From assembly GCF_027579695.1 (NCBI RefSeq), contig NC_083578.1, positions 5,994,460 to 6,058,459 of the forward strand: DNA of 64,000 nt, in the 5' to 3' direction. A program made the translations under genes and the position numbers. This document shows, piece after piece, positions 10,572 through 20,676 of the stretch (its first letter is position 1; every line of letters starts with the position of its first letter). Below the pieces are notes generated by a model. That model did not search any database, was not told the DNA's origin, and saw only the letters and a program-made list of their open reading frames with translations. The stretch comes from Neoarius graeffei. Taxonomy: Eukaryota > Chordata > Actinopteri > Siluriformes > Ariidae.

Positions 10572-12335
10572 TTCGTAATTATTCTTCTTCCGGGTTTGCG
10601 GTGTTTACAGATCCCAGCGCGCTCGCGGGGCGTGTGTGGGCATGTGAGGACACGCCTCCTCACCAATCAGTGCACAGGGGAGTGTCTGCTCATGCCCCCA
10701 GCCTCACTCGGCACGGTTTGGCTCGCTTCAGCCCCACTCCAAAACGGTGCGAGTTTTAGGGGCTAAGCAGGGCTGAAACGAGCTGAGTCGTGCTGGTTTT
10801 TGGTAGTCGAAACGCGAGCCGTGTCGGGCTGAAGTGAGCTGAAGCGAGCTGAAGTGAGCTGAAAAAGGGTAGTGGAAAAGGGCCAAAAGGGGTTTCAAGT
10901 AGTTATGCTACTGTTCCAGGTGCTACTGTATGCTACTATTCCAGATACAGTATTCTGCTGTTCCAGATATCAGGTGCTTAGTTTTTAATGTTGCTCTTTT
11001 AGATAAGTGTGCTGCCGTTTGTGCGCTGTTTTCACTTTGTCTGATGATGTGGGCAGTGATATCATGGGTTAATGATCCAGTTACTGTCATTTGTTTGGAT
11101 TTATTTGGACATGTTATTTGGTTAAGTAGGATTTTGGTGTGTCAGTTCATCACTATTGCTTACCTTTTCCATCCTCTCTCTCTCTGCCCTCCTGTCTCTC
11201 TCTCCCTCTCTCTCTGAAAGTAAATATTTCTGTCAGTGAAAATCTTATATAGTATATGCATATTTTCTCAGTCCTGCCATTAAGAAAGATGAACACCATG
11301 CTGTCAGTCTTGTGAATCCAGGATTTGATTGTTTTTTTTCTGCTCCTTTTTTTTTGTAAATGTGCTATCTACAGTAAAATAAAAGAGAAAAAGAATGTAC
11401 ATTTGTTTTCTTTTTTTGTTCATTAAAGTTAATATTGCTATTTATATTGCATTAAACCAACTTGGCATTTAGTGTAATGAACTTAATATGTTACATTTAA
11501 TGATTATACAAAGCAATTGGTTTAGCAAAAGATTTTAAGTTAAATCAACTTGGTATCTAGTGTGTTGTACTTAAAATAGCAATTCCATTCCCATCAAGCA
11601 TTTAAGTTTAATTCACTCAAGTTTTGATTATACATTACTTAATTTTTTTAAGGCAACCACTTTCCTCAAATTTTTTAAGTAAACGCAACTTATCCGGGCT
11701 TACAGTGTAGAAGAAGGGTCCGGGAACTGAACTGGCCAGCCTGCAGTCCAGATCTTTCACCCATAGAAAACATTTGGCGCATCATAAAACGGAAGATACG
11801 ACAAAAAAGACCTAAGACAGTTGAGCAACTAGAATCCTACATTAGCCAAGAATGGGTTAACATTCCTATCCCTAAACTTGAGCAACTTGTCTCCTCAGTC
11901 CCCAGATGTTTACAGACTGTTGTAAAGAGAAAAGGGGATGTCTCACAGTGGTAAACATGGCCTTGTCCCAACTTTTTTGAGATGTGTTGTTGTCATGAAA
12001 TTTAAAATCACCTAATTTTCCTCTTTAAATGATACATTTTCTCAGTTTAAACATTTGATATGTCATCTATGTTCTATTCTGAATAAAATATGGAATTTTG
12101 AAACTTCCACATCATTGCATTCCGTTTTTATTTACAATTTGTACTTTGTCCCAACTTTTTTGGAATCTGGGTTGTAGTAACACCTATGGAATCAATTTTG
12201 GCACAAAATTGCTTCCATAAAAATCTGCAATGGAATCCCTCAAGAGGCACAAGCTGAAGGTTTTGCCCGGGCCCTCACAGTCCCCTGACCTAAACATCAT
12301 TGAAAATCTATGGCTAGATCTCAAAAGAGCAGTGC

Positions 12336-14867
12336 TGGGTTGCTTGCTTTGGTTATTATTGTATTGTGTGCATGTAGTGTCTGTGTGTGTGTTTGTTCCG
12401 CTTATCCTTTAAAGGCAAAACGGCAGTGGCGCAATCGGGTTGGAAAACCTCAGCAGTTGGTCTTCATACAAGTAAGTGGTTTGGCTTTTTCTATTAACAT
12501 GGCGTCAGAGTTACAGGAACTTAAGGAGCTGGTCCAGCAATTAAAACTGGACAATGAGCGCCTGCGTTGGGAACAGGCAGACGCTCAGGCTGCACTGTCT
12601 AACCCGACAGGTGTGTCGGGTGGTAGTGGGAATAATCATTCTGCTTCTTCTTCCTCTGCCCCTCAGTCAGCTGCTTCATATGATCGTTTGCTTTATATAC
12701 CCAGAGAACGGAAGTGCCCCAAGTTCCGTGGCCCTGGTGGCATGGGGGTGGCCGAGTGGATCGAAGAGGTACGTGCTAGTATCCGTGCCAGACATCTGAA
12801 CTTGGTAGACCAAGCCGATTTCATTTATGACCATTTGGAAGGTGAGGCTAAGAACGAAATCAAATTTAGGCCTGACTCTGATCGTGAAGACCCAGAGAAA
12901 ATTTTGTCCATTCTTAACAACCTATATGGTTGTTCTCAGTCTTATGCCTCATTGCAGGAGGCTTTCTTTTCTTGCCGGCAAGGTGAAGGAGAATCCCTGC
13001 AGGAATACTCGCACGCTCTGTTTCGCCTTATGGATCAAGTAATAACTAGTGCTCCTGACAGGGTACCAAATTCAGATGTCTTGCTAAGGGACCAATTTAT
13101 TGAGAATGTGCTCGATCCTTCTCTCCGCAGAACCCTGAAACAAAGTGTCCGTGCCAACCCTCTGCTGACTTTGCTGGAGGTTCGCGATGAGGCCTTAAGG
13201 TGGGAGCGAGAGGGGAGAGTGACCAAAGGTAGGCCAAGGAGTTATTCTGTGCCTTCCCTTTGTGCTGCAGTTGCGTCTAGGGCACCCCCCGCTGCTTCCA
13301 CCTCCGTTGAGGCCCGTGAGGGGCTGTTTTCTGAGATTTCCGAGATTAAACAAATGCTAAAGCGACAGCAAGAGCAGCTTAATCAACTCTCTCAACAGGT
13401 CATGCAGATCTAGAATGCCACGCGGCCGCATTCGAGAAGTCGCAATGACCCCATGATTTGTAGACGCTGTAACCAGCCTGGTCATTACACTAGCCATTGC
13501 GATAATGAACGCGCCCCCCAAACTTTTCAGGCTCATCCGCCATTTAGGCTACCTAACTCTAGCCGGCCGTCGGAAAACTAGCACCCTCTGGAGTGCAGAG
13601 CCACATTTCAGATGGGGTTAAGTTGGGCTCGACTGGCGCTGGTGCTAACCAGTCCACCATATCCCAGGTCGTGGGGGCTTGTCCCTATGTCCCTGTGTGC
13701 ATCGGTGGCGTTGAATTGCAGTGCTTATTGGACACCGGCTCTATGGTTTCTACTATGCCGGAGTCCTTTTTCTTTCAAAATTTCAAGGAGCAGCTTCAGA
13801 CCTGTAATTGGTTGCAGTTGAAGGCGGCTAATGGACTTGATATTCCCTACCTCGGCTATGCCGAGTTTGATGTTTCTGTTTTTGGTAAGGTCATTCCCAG
13901 GCGAGGCATATTGGTGGTGAAGGATAGCCCGACTGCCATTCTGTGTCCTGGTGTGCACGGTGTCTTGGGGATGAACATTATCACTCAGTGCTATGAGGAA
14001 TTGTTTAAACAACATGGCTCTGCTTTGTTCGATGCCTCCGGAAGTCTACCTGTGGCTGAAGTGTGGCGGCAAGCTTTTCAAGCTTGCCATATCTCGCCAC
14101 CAGAAGAACGTCAGGCAGGTGTAGCAAAGGTCAGAGGAAGATATCCTATGTACATACCCGGGGGCACAGTGCATTTAGTGCCAACTACTTGTGCTCAGCG
14201 GTTCTTGGTCCAACCTTGCACGGTACTCCTCGAGCCATCCAATAGGCTAGATGCCCAATCCGTTGATGTGGTAGTACCATCCACTGTAGTGAAGGTCGTC
14301 AGGGGTACAGCCTATATTCCTGTGGCCAACGTTGGCACTCAGACTGCCAAATTGTACCCCAGGTCTGTACTAGGCTGTTTGAGTGCCGTCCAGGTGGTTA
14401 GCCTACACCCTGGGATTCATGAAGTGGTGGAGCCGGTAGCTGGGCCTGCCGCGGTCGTTGCAGTTGTTCACGCCCAGGAACAACAGCCAGATAAGATTGA
14501 GGCCTTGGTCCAGGTGATGGACTTATCAGCTCTTTCAGAGTCAGAACAAGGGAAAGTGCGGGCATTATTGCAGAAGCATAAGTCTGTTTTCTCCGTGCAT
14601 GAGCGTGACTTAGGCTGCACTGATTTGATCCAATATGAAATCCCTCTCCTTGATAATGCCCCTATTCGCCAGCGCTATCGTAGGATTCCACCCTCTGACT
14701 TTGAGGCTGTGAAATCTCATATTCACCAACTTTTGGAGGCTCGTGTGATAAGGGAGAGCTGTAGTCCCTATGCCTCACCGATAGTGTTAGTAAGGAAGAA
14801 GGACGGCAGTTTAAGGCTTTGTGTGGACTATCGTCAGCTTAATAGTAAGACTCGTCGTGATTCCTGT
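12336..14867 (+). mobile_element. Ty3/Gypsy LTR retrotransposon, truncated
   Basis: The order is a possible 5' LTR remnant, a primer-binding-like TGGCGCAATCGGG at about 12428, gag (12499), a zinc knuckle, aspartic protease and the start of reverse transcriptase. The element stops abruptly at 14867 where a 29-bp minisatellite begins. RNase H, integrase and the 3' LTR are missing. It interrupts the old Tc1-like relic on its left. Confidence 0.85.
12499..13581 (+). pseudogene. Gypsy gag with zinc knuckle, interrupted by one stop
   Basis: The frame opens MASELQELKELVQQLKLDNE (coiled-coil-like) and continues through a retrotransposon gag capsid region (CPKFRGPGGMGVAEWIEEV). A second coiled coil precedes TAG at 13411-13413. 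The same frame then resumes and encodes a CCHC zinc knuckle, CRRCNQPGHYTSHC (about 13459-13500), before ending at TAG 13579-13581. The first stop looks like a point mutation (Gln to stop would fit). The second is preceded by GGAAAAC, a possible -1 slippery site leading into the protease frame. Confidence 0.75.
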
Positions 14868-14869
14868 CA
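13563..14869 (+). pseudogene. Gypsy pol fragment: protease and start of reverse transcriptase
   Basis: This frame is -1 relative to gag and overlaps its end. The aspartic protease motif LLDTGSMVST has its catalytic Asp codon at about 13731. After a linker comes the N-terminal RT region, SPIVLVRKKDGSLRLCVDYR and QLNSKT. The YxDD box is absent because the element is cut at 14867, with only a few minisatellite codons appended. It is non-functional as a polymerase. Confidence 0.85.
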
Positions 14870-15438
14870 GCCCATCTGAACACACAGTGCTGCTCTCAGC
14901 CCATCAGAACACACAGTGCTGCTCTCAGCCCATCAGAACACACAGTGCTGTTCTCAGCCCATCAGAACCCACAGCACTGCTCTCAGCCCATCAGAACACA
15001 CAGTGCTGCACTCAGCCCATCAGAACACACATCGCTGCTCTCAGCCCATCAGAACACACAGAGCTGCGCTCAGCCCATCAGAACACACAGCGCTGCTCTC
15101 AGCCCATCAGAACACACAGCGCTGCTCTCAGCCCATCAGAACACACAGCGCTGCTCTCAGCCCATCAGAACACACAGCGCTGCTCTCAGCCCAACAGAAC
15201 ACACAGCGCTGCTCTCAGCCCATCAGAACACAAAGTGCTGCTCTCAGCCCATCAGAACACACAGTGCTGCTCTCAGCCCATCAGAACACACAGTGCTGCT
15301 CTCAGCCCATCAGAACACACAGTGCTGCTCTCAGCCCATCAGAACACACAGTGCTGCTCTCAGCCCATCAGAACACACAGTACTGCTCTCAGCCCATCAG
15401 AACACACAGTGCTGCTCTCAGCCCATCAGAACACACCG
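14868..15438 (+). repeat. 29-bp minisatellite, about 19.7 copies
   Basis: The unit begins CAGCCCATCAGAACACACAG and ends TGCTGCTCT. Nineteen full units end at 15418 and a partial unit follows. Variants with CAGCGCTG cluster in the middle and CAGTGCTG on both sides. Since 29 is not a multiple of three and the unit lacks stops, all three forward frames stay open. Those ORFs are not genes. Confidence 0.95.
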
Positions 15439-15511
15439 AGCTGTGCAATTGTTACACGCTTACATCCTTCCAGCACGATGACACAGTGGCTCGTGCATCT
15501 AAGCTAATAGA

Positions 15512-15610
15512 AAGAAACAGTGGTGCTTGAAAGTTTGTGAACCCTTTTGAGTTTTCCATATTTCTTTATCAATATGACCAAAAACATCATCAGATTTTCA
15601 CACAAAATTA
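15512..15610 (+). mobile_element. Tc1-like terminal fragment (CAGTGGTGCTTG family)
   Basis: CAGTGGTGCTTGAAAGTTTG and the next 80 bases match the left end of the fuller element at 57474-59082. Only the terminus remains. Confidence 0.75.
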
Positions 15611-15764
15611 TTTATTTATTTATTTATTTGTAAAAACCCATGAAGGTTTTTTTGTTTTTCTCTCCAAAAAGAAATGAAGCTTTAAAATAAGCAGCATGAA
15701 CATCAGGACCACCCCAAATATCTTTTACAGTTCAAAAACTTCATTACAGTGCAATGCTCTATCA

Positions 15765-15767
<3 letters not shown>

Positions 15768-15831
<64 letters not shown>
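15768..15831. repeat. (AAT)n/(ATT)n palindromic microsatellite
   Basis: A run of AAT passes directly into a run of ATT, making a self-complementary stretch. Confidence 0.9.
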
Positions 15832-15836
<5 letters not shown>

Positions 15837-15989
15837 TCTTGTTATATTTGATTTTAAAGCATCAAATCAGTTAGGACGGTGTGTTTAAACTGAAATTAAA
15901 ACTGAAAGCAGTGAGTTGTAAATAATCTTTGACCTGTATTGAATTCAAAACAATTTGATTCAAAAGCACATAATTTGATCTTTTATGTC

Positions 15990-16125
15990 TCATCTCATCA
16001 TCTCTAGCTGCTTTATCCTGTTCTACAGGGTCGCAGGCAAGCTGGAGCCTTTCCCAGCTGACTCAACCCCGGACCTTCTTGCTGTGAGGCAACAGCGCTA
16101 ACCACTACACCACCGTGCCACCATG
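15990..16125 (-). mobile_element. SINE with large internal deletion
   Basis: The tail (CATCTCATCATCTCTAGC) and the tRNA-like head (CTAACCACTACACCACCGTG) are joined without the core. A 9-bp duplication TTTTATGTC flanks it (15981-15989 and 16126-16134). Confidence 0.8.
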
Positions 16126-16603
16126 TTTTATGTCATTCATTCATTTATTTATTCAAAATAAACACTCATTTAAATTTTCATTCTTGGAACACATTTTAAA
16201 AAAGTCGGGACAGTAAAGCATTTCCCAATTTATAATGTTTATAATGTCCCCGTTCCTTCTCCCAACACTTAAAAGCTGTTTATGGACTGAAGACTCCAAG
16301 TGATGAAGTGTTTCAGGTGTTATTTTTGTCCCGTTCTTCCTGTAAACAGGTCTTAAAGTGTGTAACAGTTCGAGGTCGTCACTGTCATATTTTTCATTTC
16401 TAAATTCTCCACACGTTCTCTATTGGGGACAGAGGGGACACGCCCTCTTCTTCCACAGCCACGCCTTTGTAATGTGAGCAGAATGTGGTTTTGCATTGTC
16501 TTGTTGAAATCTCCCTGGAAAAGACGTCGTCTTGAAGGCAGCAGATGTTTCTCCAAAATCTCAGTGTACTTTTCTGCATTAATGCTCCATCATAGAAGTG
16601 TAA

Positions 16604-17296
16604 TGGCCCTTTTCCACTACCCTTTTTCAGCTCACTTCAGCTCACTTCAGCTCACTTCAGCCCGACACGGCTCGCGTTTCGACTACCAAAAACCAGCACG
16701 ACTCAGCTCGCTTCAGCCCTGCTTAGCCCCTAAAACTCGCACCGTTTTGGAGTGGGGATGAAGCGAGCCAAAGCAAGCCGAGTGAGGCTGGGGGCGTGAG
16801 CAGACACTCCCCTGTGCACTGATTGGTGAGGAGGAGTGTCCTCACATGCCCACACACGCCCCGCGAGCGCGCTGGGATCTGTAAACACCGTAAACCCGGA
16901 AGAAGAAGAATTACAAATTACGAGAATTTCTGAAGCCTTATGCGCCTCGCCTCATCTATACGCTCTTGCCAGTATCTGTCCGCGTTGTCGGTGACAACAA
17001 GCCACAGCACCAAGACCAGCAACACTAACGACTCCATGTCCTCCATGTTTATAGTTTACTATCCGGGTCGTGAGACTACCGCTTAAAAGCTCACTGATGT
17101 CACTGTTTGCGCTGCTTAACGACATCACCTGACGTCCACCCACTTTCGCTAACTCCACCCAGTGTGTCCACCCACTTCCAGCCAGCACGGTTCAGCGCGG
17201 TTGTAGTCGAAATGCAACTCCAACAGCCCCGCTCAGCCTGACTCAGCACGGCACGGCTCAGCCCGACTCAGCCGCGTTTGTAGTGGAAAAGCGGCA
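16604..17296 (-). mobile_element. Harbinger-like MITE, copy B
   Basis: This 693-bp element lies inside a Tc1 relic with perfect TAA duplications (16601-16603 and 17297-17299). The ends TGGCCCTTTTCCACTACC and TGTAGTGGAAAAGCGGCA mirror copy A in reverse. It lacks the hAT-like insert of copy A and keeps the short ORF. Confidence 0.8.
16918..17046 (-). CDS. Small 42-residue ORF inside MITE copy B
   Basis: Same length and nearly the same product as 10443-10571. The N-terminus differs (MEDMESLV against MEDMVSLV) and DNAD replaces DNAN. The hydrophobic and basic halves are kept. The function is unknown. Confidence 0.35.
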   Translation of the reverse strand: MEDMESLVLLVLVLWLVVTDNADRYWQERIDEARRIRLQKFS

Positions 17297-17565
17297 TAAG
17301 TTACCTTCGCCGAAGGCACTGACCCAACCCCATACCATGACACACCCTGGCTTTTGGACTTGTTCCTGCTAACAGTCTGCATGGCCCTTTTCATCTTTGG
17401 TCCTGAGCACATGGTGTCAGTTTCTTCCAAAAAAGACCTGGAATACTGATTCATCTGATCACAATACCCGTTCCCACTGTGTGATGGTCCATCCCAGACG
17501 CCTCTGAGCCCGGAGAGGTCGACGGCACTTCTGGACACAGTTAACAGAAGGCTTCCTTTCTGCAC

Positions 17566-18886
17566 TAGAGCCCTGCACTCCCGCGGGAGTCCCGCGGGAC
17601 CCGCCGCAAAGCAGTGCGGCGCAGGACAAATTTTGAAAGCTCATTGCGGGCGGAACCTGCGCGCGCAGGCAGGAGTGCACATATGTGGCGCCGGTGGGAG
17701 CGGTGATAAACTGCAGTCCCCCTAACTAAAAATGCATTTGAAATAAAATGCATAAATTATTAATTTATATCTATAATTTGTGCTGGATATTTTATTTAGC
17801 ATTAATAAAAACATTTTAAGATGCCTAAATTTGCAGAGAGAGTCAGATTACCAGAGGAATAGCAGCTTACATTTGCTATTCATTCCCCTAACGGGAAATC
17901 CTTTGATCATTCTAATGACTCACATTTCACACCCAGTTAGCAAGAGAACCATGAGTGAAGTGATTTAGGGCTTGCGTTAGTCTACAACTTTAGTCAGAGA
18001 GACATGTTACAGGCGGCACAGTGGTGTAGTGATGGTCCTGGGTTCGAGCCCCGGGGCCGGCAAAAGTCTTTCTGTGTGAAGTTTGCATGTTTTCCGCATA
18101 TCCGCGTGGGTTTTCTCCGGGTGCTCCGGTTTCCCTCACAGTCCAAAGACATGTAGGTTAGGTTAACTAGTGACTCTAAATTGACCGTAGGTGTGAATGG
18201 TTGTCTGTGTCTATGTGTCAGCCCTGTGATGACCTGGCGACTTGTCCAGGGTGTACCCCGCCTTTCGCTCGTAGTCAGCTGGGATATGCTCCAGCTTGCC
18301 TACGACCCTGTAGAAGGTTAAAGCGGCTAGAGATAATGAGATGAGACATGTTACACAGTGACGGTAGGCTTGACTCAATGCTATCCCAGAAATCCTTCCT
18401 GCAATATGCAAATTTGGCCGCCTCTGATTGGACAGCCAAATTTGCATATTACAGGAAGGATTTCTGGGATAGCATTGAGTCAAGCCTACCGTCACTGTGT
18501 AACATGTCTCTCTGACTAAAGTTGTAGACTAACGCAAGCCGTAAATCACTTCACTCATGGTTCTCTTGCTAGCTGAGTGTGAGCTGCGAGTCTTTAGTAA
18601 GCTGCTATTTCTCTGGTAATCTAACTCTCTCTGCAAACTTAGGCATCTTAAAATGTTTTTATTAAAGCTAAATAAAATATCCAGCACAAATTATATATGA
18701 TAGATATAAATTAATAATTTATGCATTTTATTTCAAACACATTTTTAGTTAGCGGGACTGCAGCTTATCACCGCTCCCGCCCGCGCCACATATGTGCACT
18801 CCCGCTCCTGCCCACGCGCAATGAGCTTTCAAAATTTGTCCCGCGCCGGGAGTCCCGCAGGATTCCCGCAGGAGTGCAGGGCTCTA
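17566..18886. mobile_element. Long foldback element (hAT-like TAGAGCCCTGCA ends) holding a SINE
   Basis: TAGAGCCCTGCACTCCCGCG at 17566 is mirrored by GGAGTGCAGGGCTCTA ending at 18886. Excluding a SINE at 18011-18344, the left half is the reverse complement of the right half over roughly 460 bp per arm, centred near 18420. This could form one long hairpin. Part of the arm recurs once more, directly, at 18887-18970. The terminus resembles hAT elements with GC-rich CCCGC(G/A)GG repeats. No clear target duplication was found. Confidence 0.8.
18011..18344 (+). mobile_element. SINE inside the foldback element
   Basis: A SINE with a small deletion in the tRNA-like head (GTGTAGTGATGGTCCTGGG) is flanked by GACATGTTAC at 18001-18010 and 18345-18354. 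Confidence 0.85.
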
Positions 18887-19375
18887 ACTCAAGCCTACCG
18901 TCACTGTGTAACATGTCTCTCCGACTAAAGTTGTAGACTAACTCGAGCAGTAAATCAATTCACTTCTCTTGCTCGCTCTGCTTTACAATAAAGAAAACAA
19001 ACAAACCATACCATTGGTACAAAGCAAGCCCATTCACTTTTTTATGCTAATCAGAGAATTACAATGGTTTCTCATATGATAAATTAATAAATAATTGTAT
19101 TATTGCCACAGCGCTTACAAAACCGAAGCTGTTTATTTGGCAAGATGCTAAAACATATTTCTGAAAGGACTTCAGATAAGTTAATGTTATTCATGTTAGC
19201 ATAACTCCATTTTTTACATGCTAACTAACAGTGTCCAAGTTAACTAGCTATGTGTTAACGTTAGCCATGGACAAGGCTACGGCAACCTGGCGGGCAAATC
19301 CATAGAAAGTCATTTGACTAACCAGACTGCACAGCTATTGCAACGTTATCGCTAGCTTGAAAACCACAGACAACT

Positions 19376-19717
19376 TCACTGTAAGCTTTCTCTTGGAATA
19401 AAACATTTACAGACCTCAATATGCTTCTGCAGGTTGGACGGCGAGTTTTTGTCGGCCGTGATGTGGTTTGTTTTAGGCAAACAAAGCAAACATTTAAAAC
19501 AAAACAAATCTTTAATCCTTTCAGAAAACTGAAACATGTGTTCTAGCAATAGTGTGTGTTCCCCAGAAGAACCGCCTCCTTCCATTCTGCCATCAAGTGA
19601 TCGTGTTAAATAACGCTGCTGAGAAATCACTGAACTTGATTTTATACAGTCTATGGATGTGACGTGACCCGAGTGATTACTGATAGACTGTCTCAGTGTC
19701 ACCTGCGAAGAAATCAA
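19376..19717 (-). pseudogene. BED-finger-like fragment of a hAT transposase
   Basis: This minus-strand frame of 113 residues contains CLLCLPKTNHITADKNSPSN followed by LQKHIE, the layout of a BED zinc finger (Cys-Cys then His-rich helix) at the start of hAT transposases. The rest of a transposase was not found. It may be the remnant of the parent of the nearby foldback element, which is inference. The stretch 18971-19375 shows no gene. Confidence 0.45.
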
Positions 19718-20489
19718 TCACGTTTTAGAAAAGAAAAGAAAAAAACATCCATTTTCAAAACTGCTTCACAGTAACGAGGACCTTGATAGAAATGTAGTGG
19801 AGTGAAAAGTACGATATTTGTCTTTCAAATGTAGTGAAGTTAAAGTCATAAGTTTCCAAAAAAATAAAACTCATGTAAAGTACAGTACTCAAGTAAATGT
19901 GCTTCGTTACTGTCCACTCCTGTTCAGAAATCACTAGGTTTTTTGTTTCGTTTTTTTTAAATTTGCATTTTCCATACCGTCCCAACTTTAACTGATTTGG
20001 GGTTGTATTATTATCATCACAATTATTTGGTATAATTGGTTTGTTTTGATCAGTTATGTTTCTACAGTGTGTGTGTGTGTGTGTGTAAGCAGATGGCTGA
20101 ATGGACAATAGTTGCTATGATAACATAATGTTTGACTGTTATGCAGAGAATAACATACTGTAGGAAAACAATTAAAATAAACACCCCACGATGTCTGATC
20201 CTACATGTAACTATTTTTATTGACACTAAACTTTAATTTTTAAAGACATGAAGGTTAAAGAAAAACAACCCACATTCTTCTATATCTAAATGGGAAAAAA
20301 AATTATAAAATCTAGAACAGCTGAACTCAGATTTTGTGAATTGAAAACTAGATTATTATTATTATTATTATTATGATTATTATTGTTGTTGATTTCTCAC
20401 ACTCATTCCTCCTGCAGTTTGAGACAGAAATAATCCTGAACTTGTCTTAACTGATGAATTCAGAAGTTTTAAATAGTGAACTGATGGAT

Positions 20490-20526
20490 TTAAACCTGAC
20501 AGCTTTAACAGGTGAACAGTATTGGT
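20490..20526 (+). promoter_or_regulatory. Tentative class II promoter elements of the beta gene
   Basis: ATTGG at 20521-20525 could be a Y box core and CCTGACAGC about 20 bp upstream a weak X box, about 155 bp before the ATG. The match is much poorer than for the alpha genes. Confidence 0.2.
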
Positions 20527-20548
20527 TTGAATTCTGCCTGGAAACATG

Positions 20549-20586
20549 TGACTGTGTGTGTGTGTGTGTGTGTGTGGTGCAGGATT

Positions 20587-20617
<31 letters not shown>
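20549..20617 (+). repeat. (GT)n microsatellites upstream of the beta gene
   Basis: Two GT runs separated by GGTGCAGGATTG end about 60 bp upstream of the beta-chain ATG, within the likely promoter or 5' UTR. Confidence 0.9.
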
Positions 20618-20621
<4 letters not shown>

Positions 20622-20676
20622 TAGAGCTGCTTCACCCACACTTTCCTCAGTAAGAGAACACACTCAGAGAGGAACA

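Larger units (their letters stand above)
9619..10885 (+). mobile_element. Harbinger-like MITE, copy A (with internal insert)
   Basis: Ends read TGCCGCTTTTCCACTACA on the left and GTAGTGGAAAAGGGCCA on the right. These are imperfect inverted repeats flanked by TAA (9616-9618) and AAA. The second copy (16604-17296) has perfect TAA duplications, as PIF/Harbinger elements do. Inside the ends are many GAGCTGA(A/G)GCGA-like repeats. A short ORF (10443-10571) is shared with copy B. Copy A is longer by an insert at 9825-10390. Confidence 0.7.
8218..11707. mobile_element. TA-target DNA transposon with CACTGTAAGCCCGGA termini, carrying a host-like exon
   Basis: Perfect 15-bp inverted repeats (CACTGTAAGCCCGGA and TCCGGGCTTACAGTG) lie immediately inside a TA duplication (8216-8217 and 11708-11709). 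The undisrupted Tc1 copies show the empty site. The 3.49 kb contain a promoter-like 5' part, an exon-like fragment (9311-9618) and a Harbinger-like insertion (9619-10885). No transposase was recognised. The superfamily is uncertain: Tc1/mariner-like or ISL2EU-like by TA target. Confidence 0.8.
7386..11957 (+). pseudogene. Tc1-like transposase pseudogene (copy 1)
   Basis: The reading starts [14 protein letters not shown] at 7386 and matches the copy on the minus strand at 48258-49082. An N-terminal HTH ([15 protein letters not shown]) is followed by the first catalytic Asp ([10 protein letters not shown]) and the second ([10 protein letters not shown]). The frame is broken by a stop after WQRL, a TAG where the sister copy has Tyr (EQYQKG) and a TGA in MLPTR. 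It is then split by the insertion at 8218-11707. The remaining C-terminus (11710-11957) carries SPDLSPIENIW. It cannot encode transposase as it stands. Confidence 0.85.
7078..12174 (+). mobile_element. Tc1-like element, copy 1 (CAACCCCGATTCC termini), interrupted
   Basis: The terminal inverted repeats begin CAACCCCGATTCCAAAAAAG at 7078 and end at 12174, with TA on both sides (7076-7077 and 12175-12176), the Tc1/mariner target duplication. The right repeat has one change (CTGGG for CGGGG). A 3.49-kb TA-flanked transposon is inserted in the transposase at 8218-11707. Two further family members lie at 47786-49390 and 54414-55837. Confidence 0.9.
6844..12335 (+). mobile_element. Old Tc1-like relic, split by a younger Tc1-like insertion
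   Basis: The left part (6844-7077) starts GTATGCAAAAGTTTGGGCAC, a Tc1-like terminal repeat, and repeats AAAGTTTGGGCACC near 7042. The right part (12177-12335) encodes a Tc1 transposase C-terminal segment including [13 protein letters not shown], the region with the third catalytic acid. Everything between is a later nested insertion. The transposase middle is missing and the right end is cut by the Gypsy element. Confidence 0.7.
16186..20008 (-). mobile_element. Ancient Tc1-like relic, split by later insertions
   Basis: The left end (TTTTAAAAAAGTCGGGACAG) and right end (CCGTCCCAACTTTAACTGA to TTGGGGTTGTA at 19978-20008) are degraded versions of the CAACCCCGATTCC family termini. Between them, minus-strand transposase traces survive (16260-16600 and 17300-17565), including the region around the second catalytic Asp (rc of TTGCATTGTCTTGTTGAAA). 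The Harbinger-like MITE B, a foldback element and other sequence have inserted. Confidence 0.6.

Noticed and set aside
14821..15530. Three overlapping ORFs of 178-228 codons
   Set aside because: They are readings of a 29-bp minisatellite that lacks stop codons in all three forward frames.
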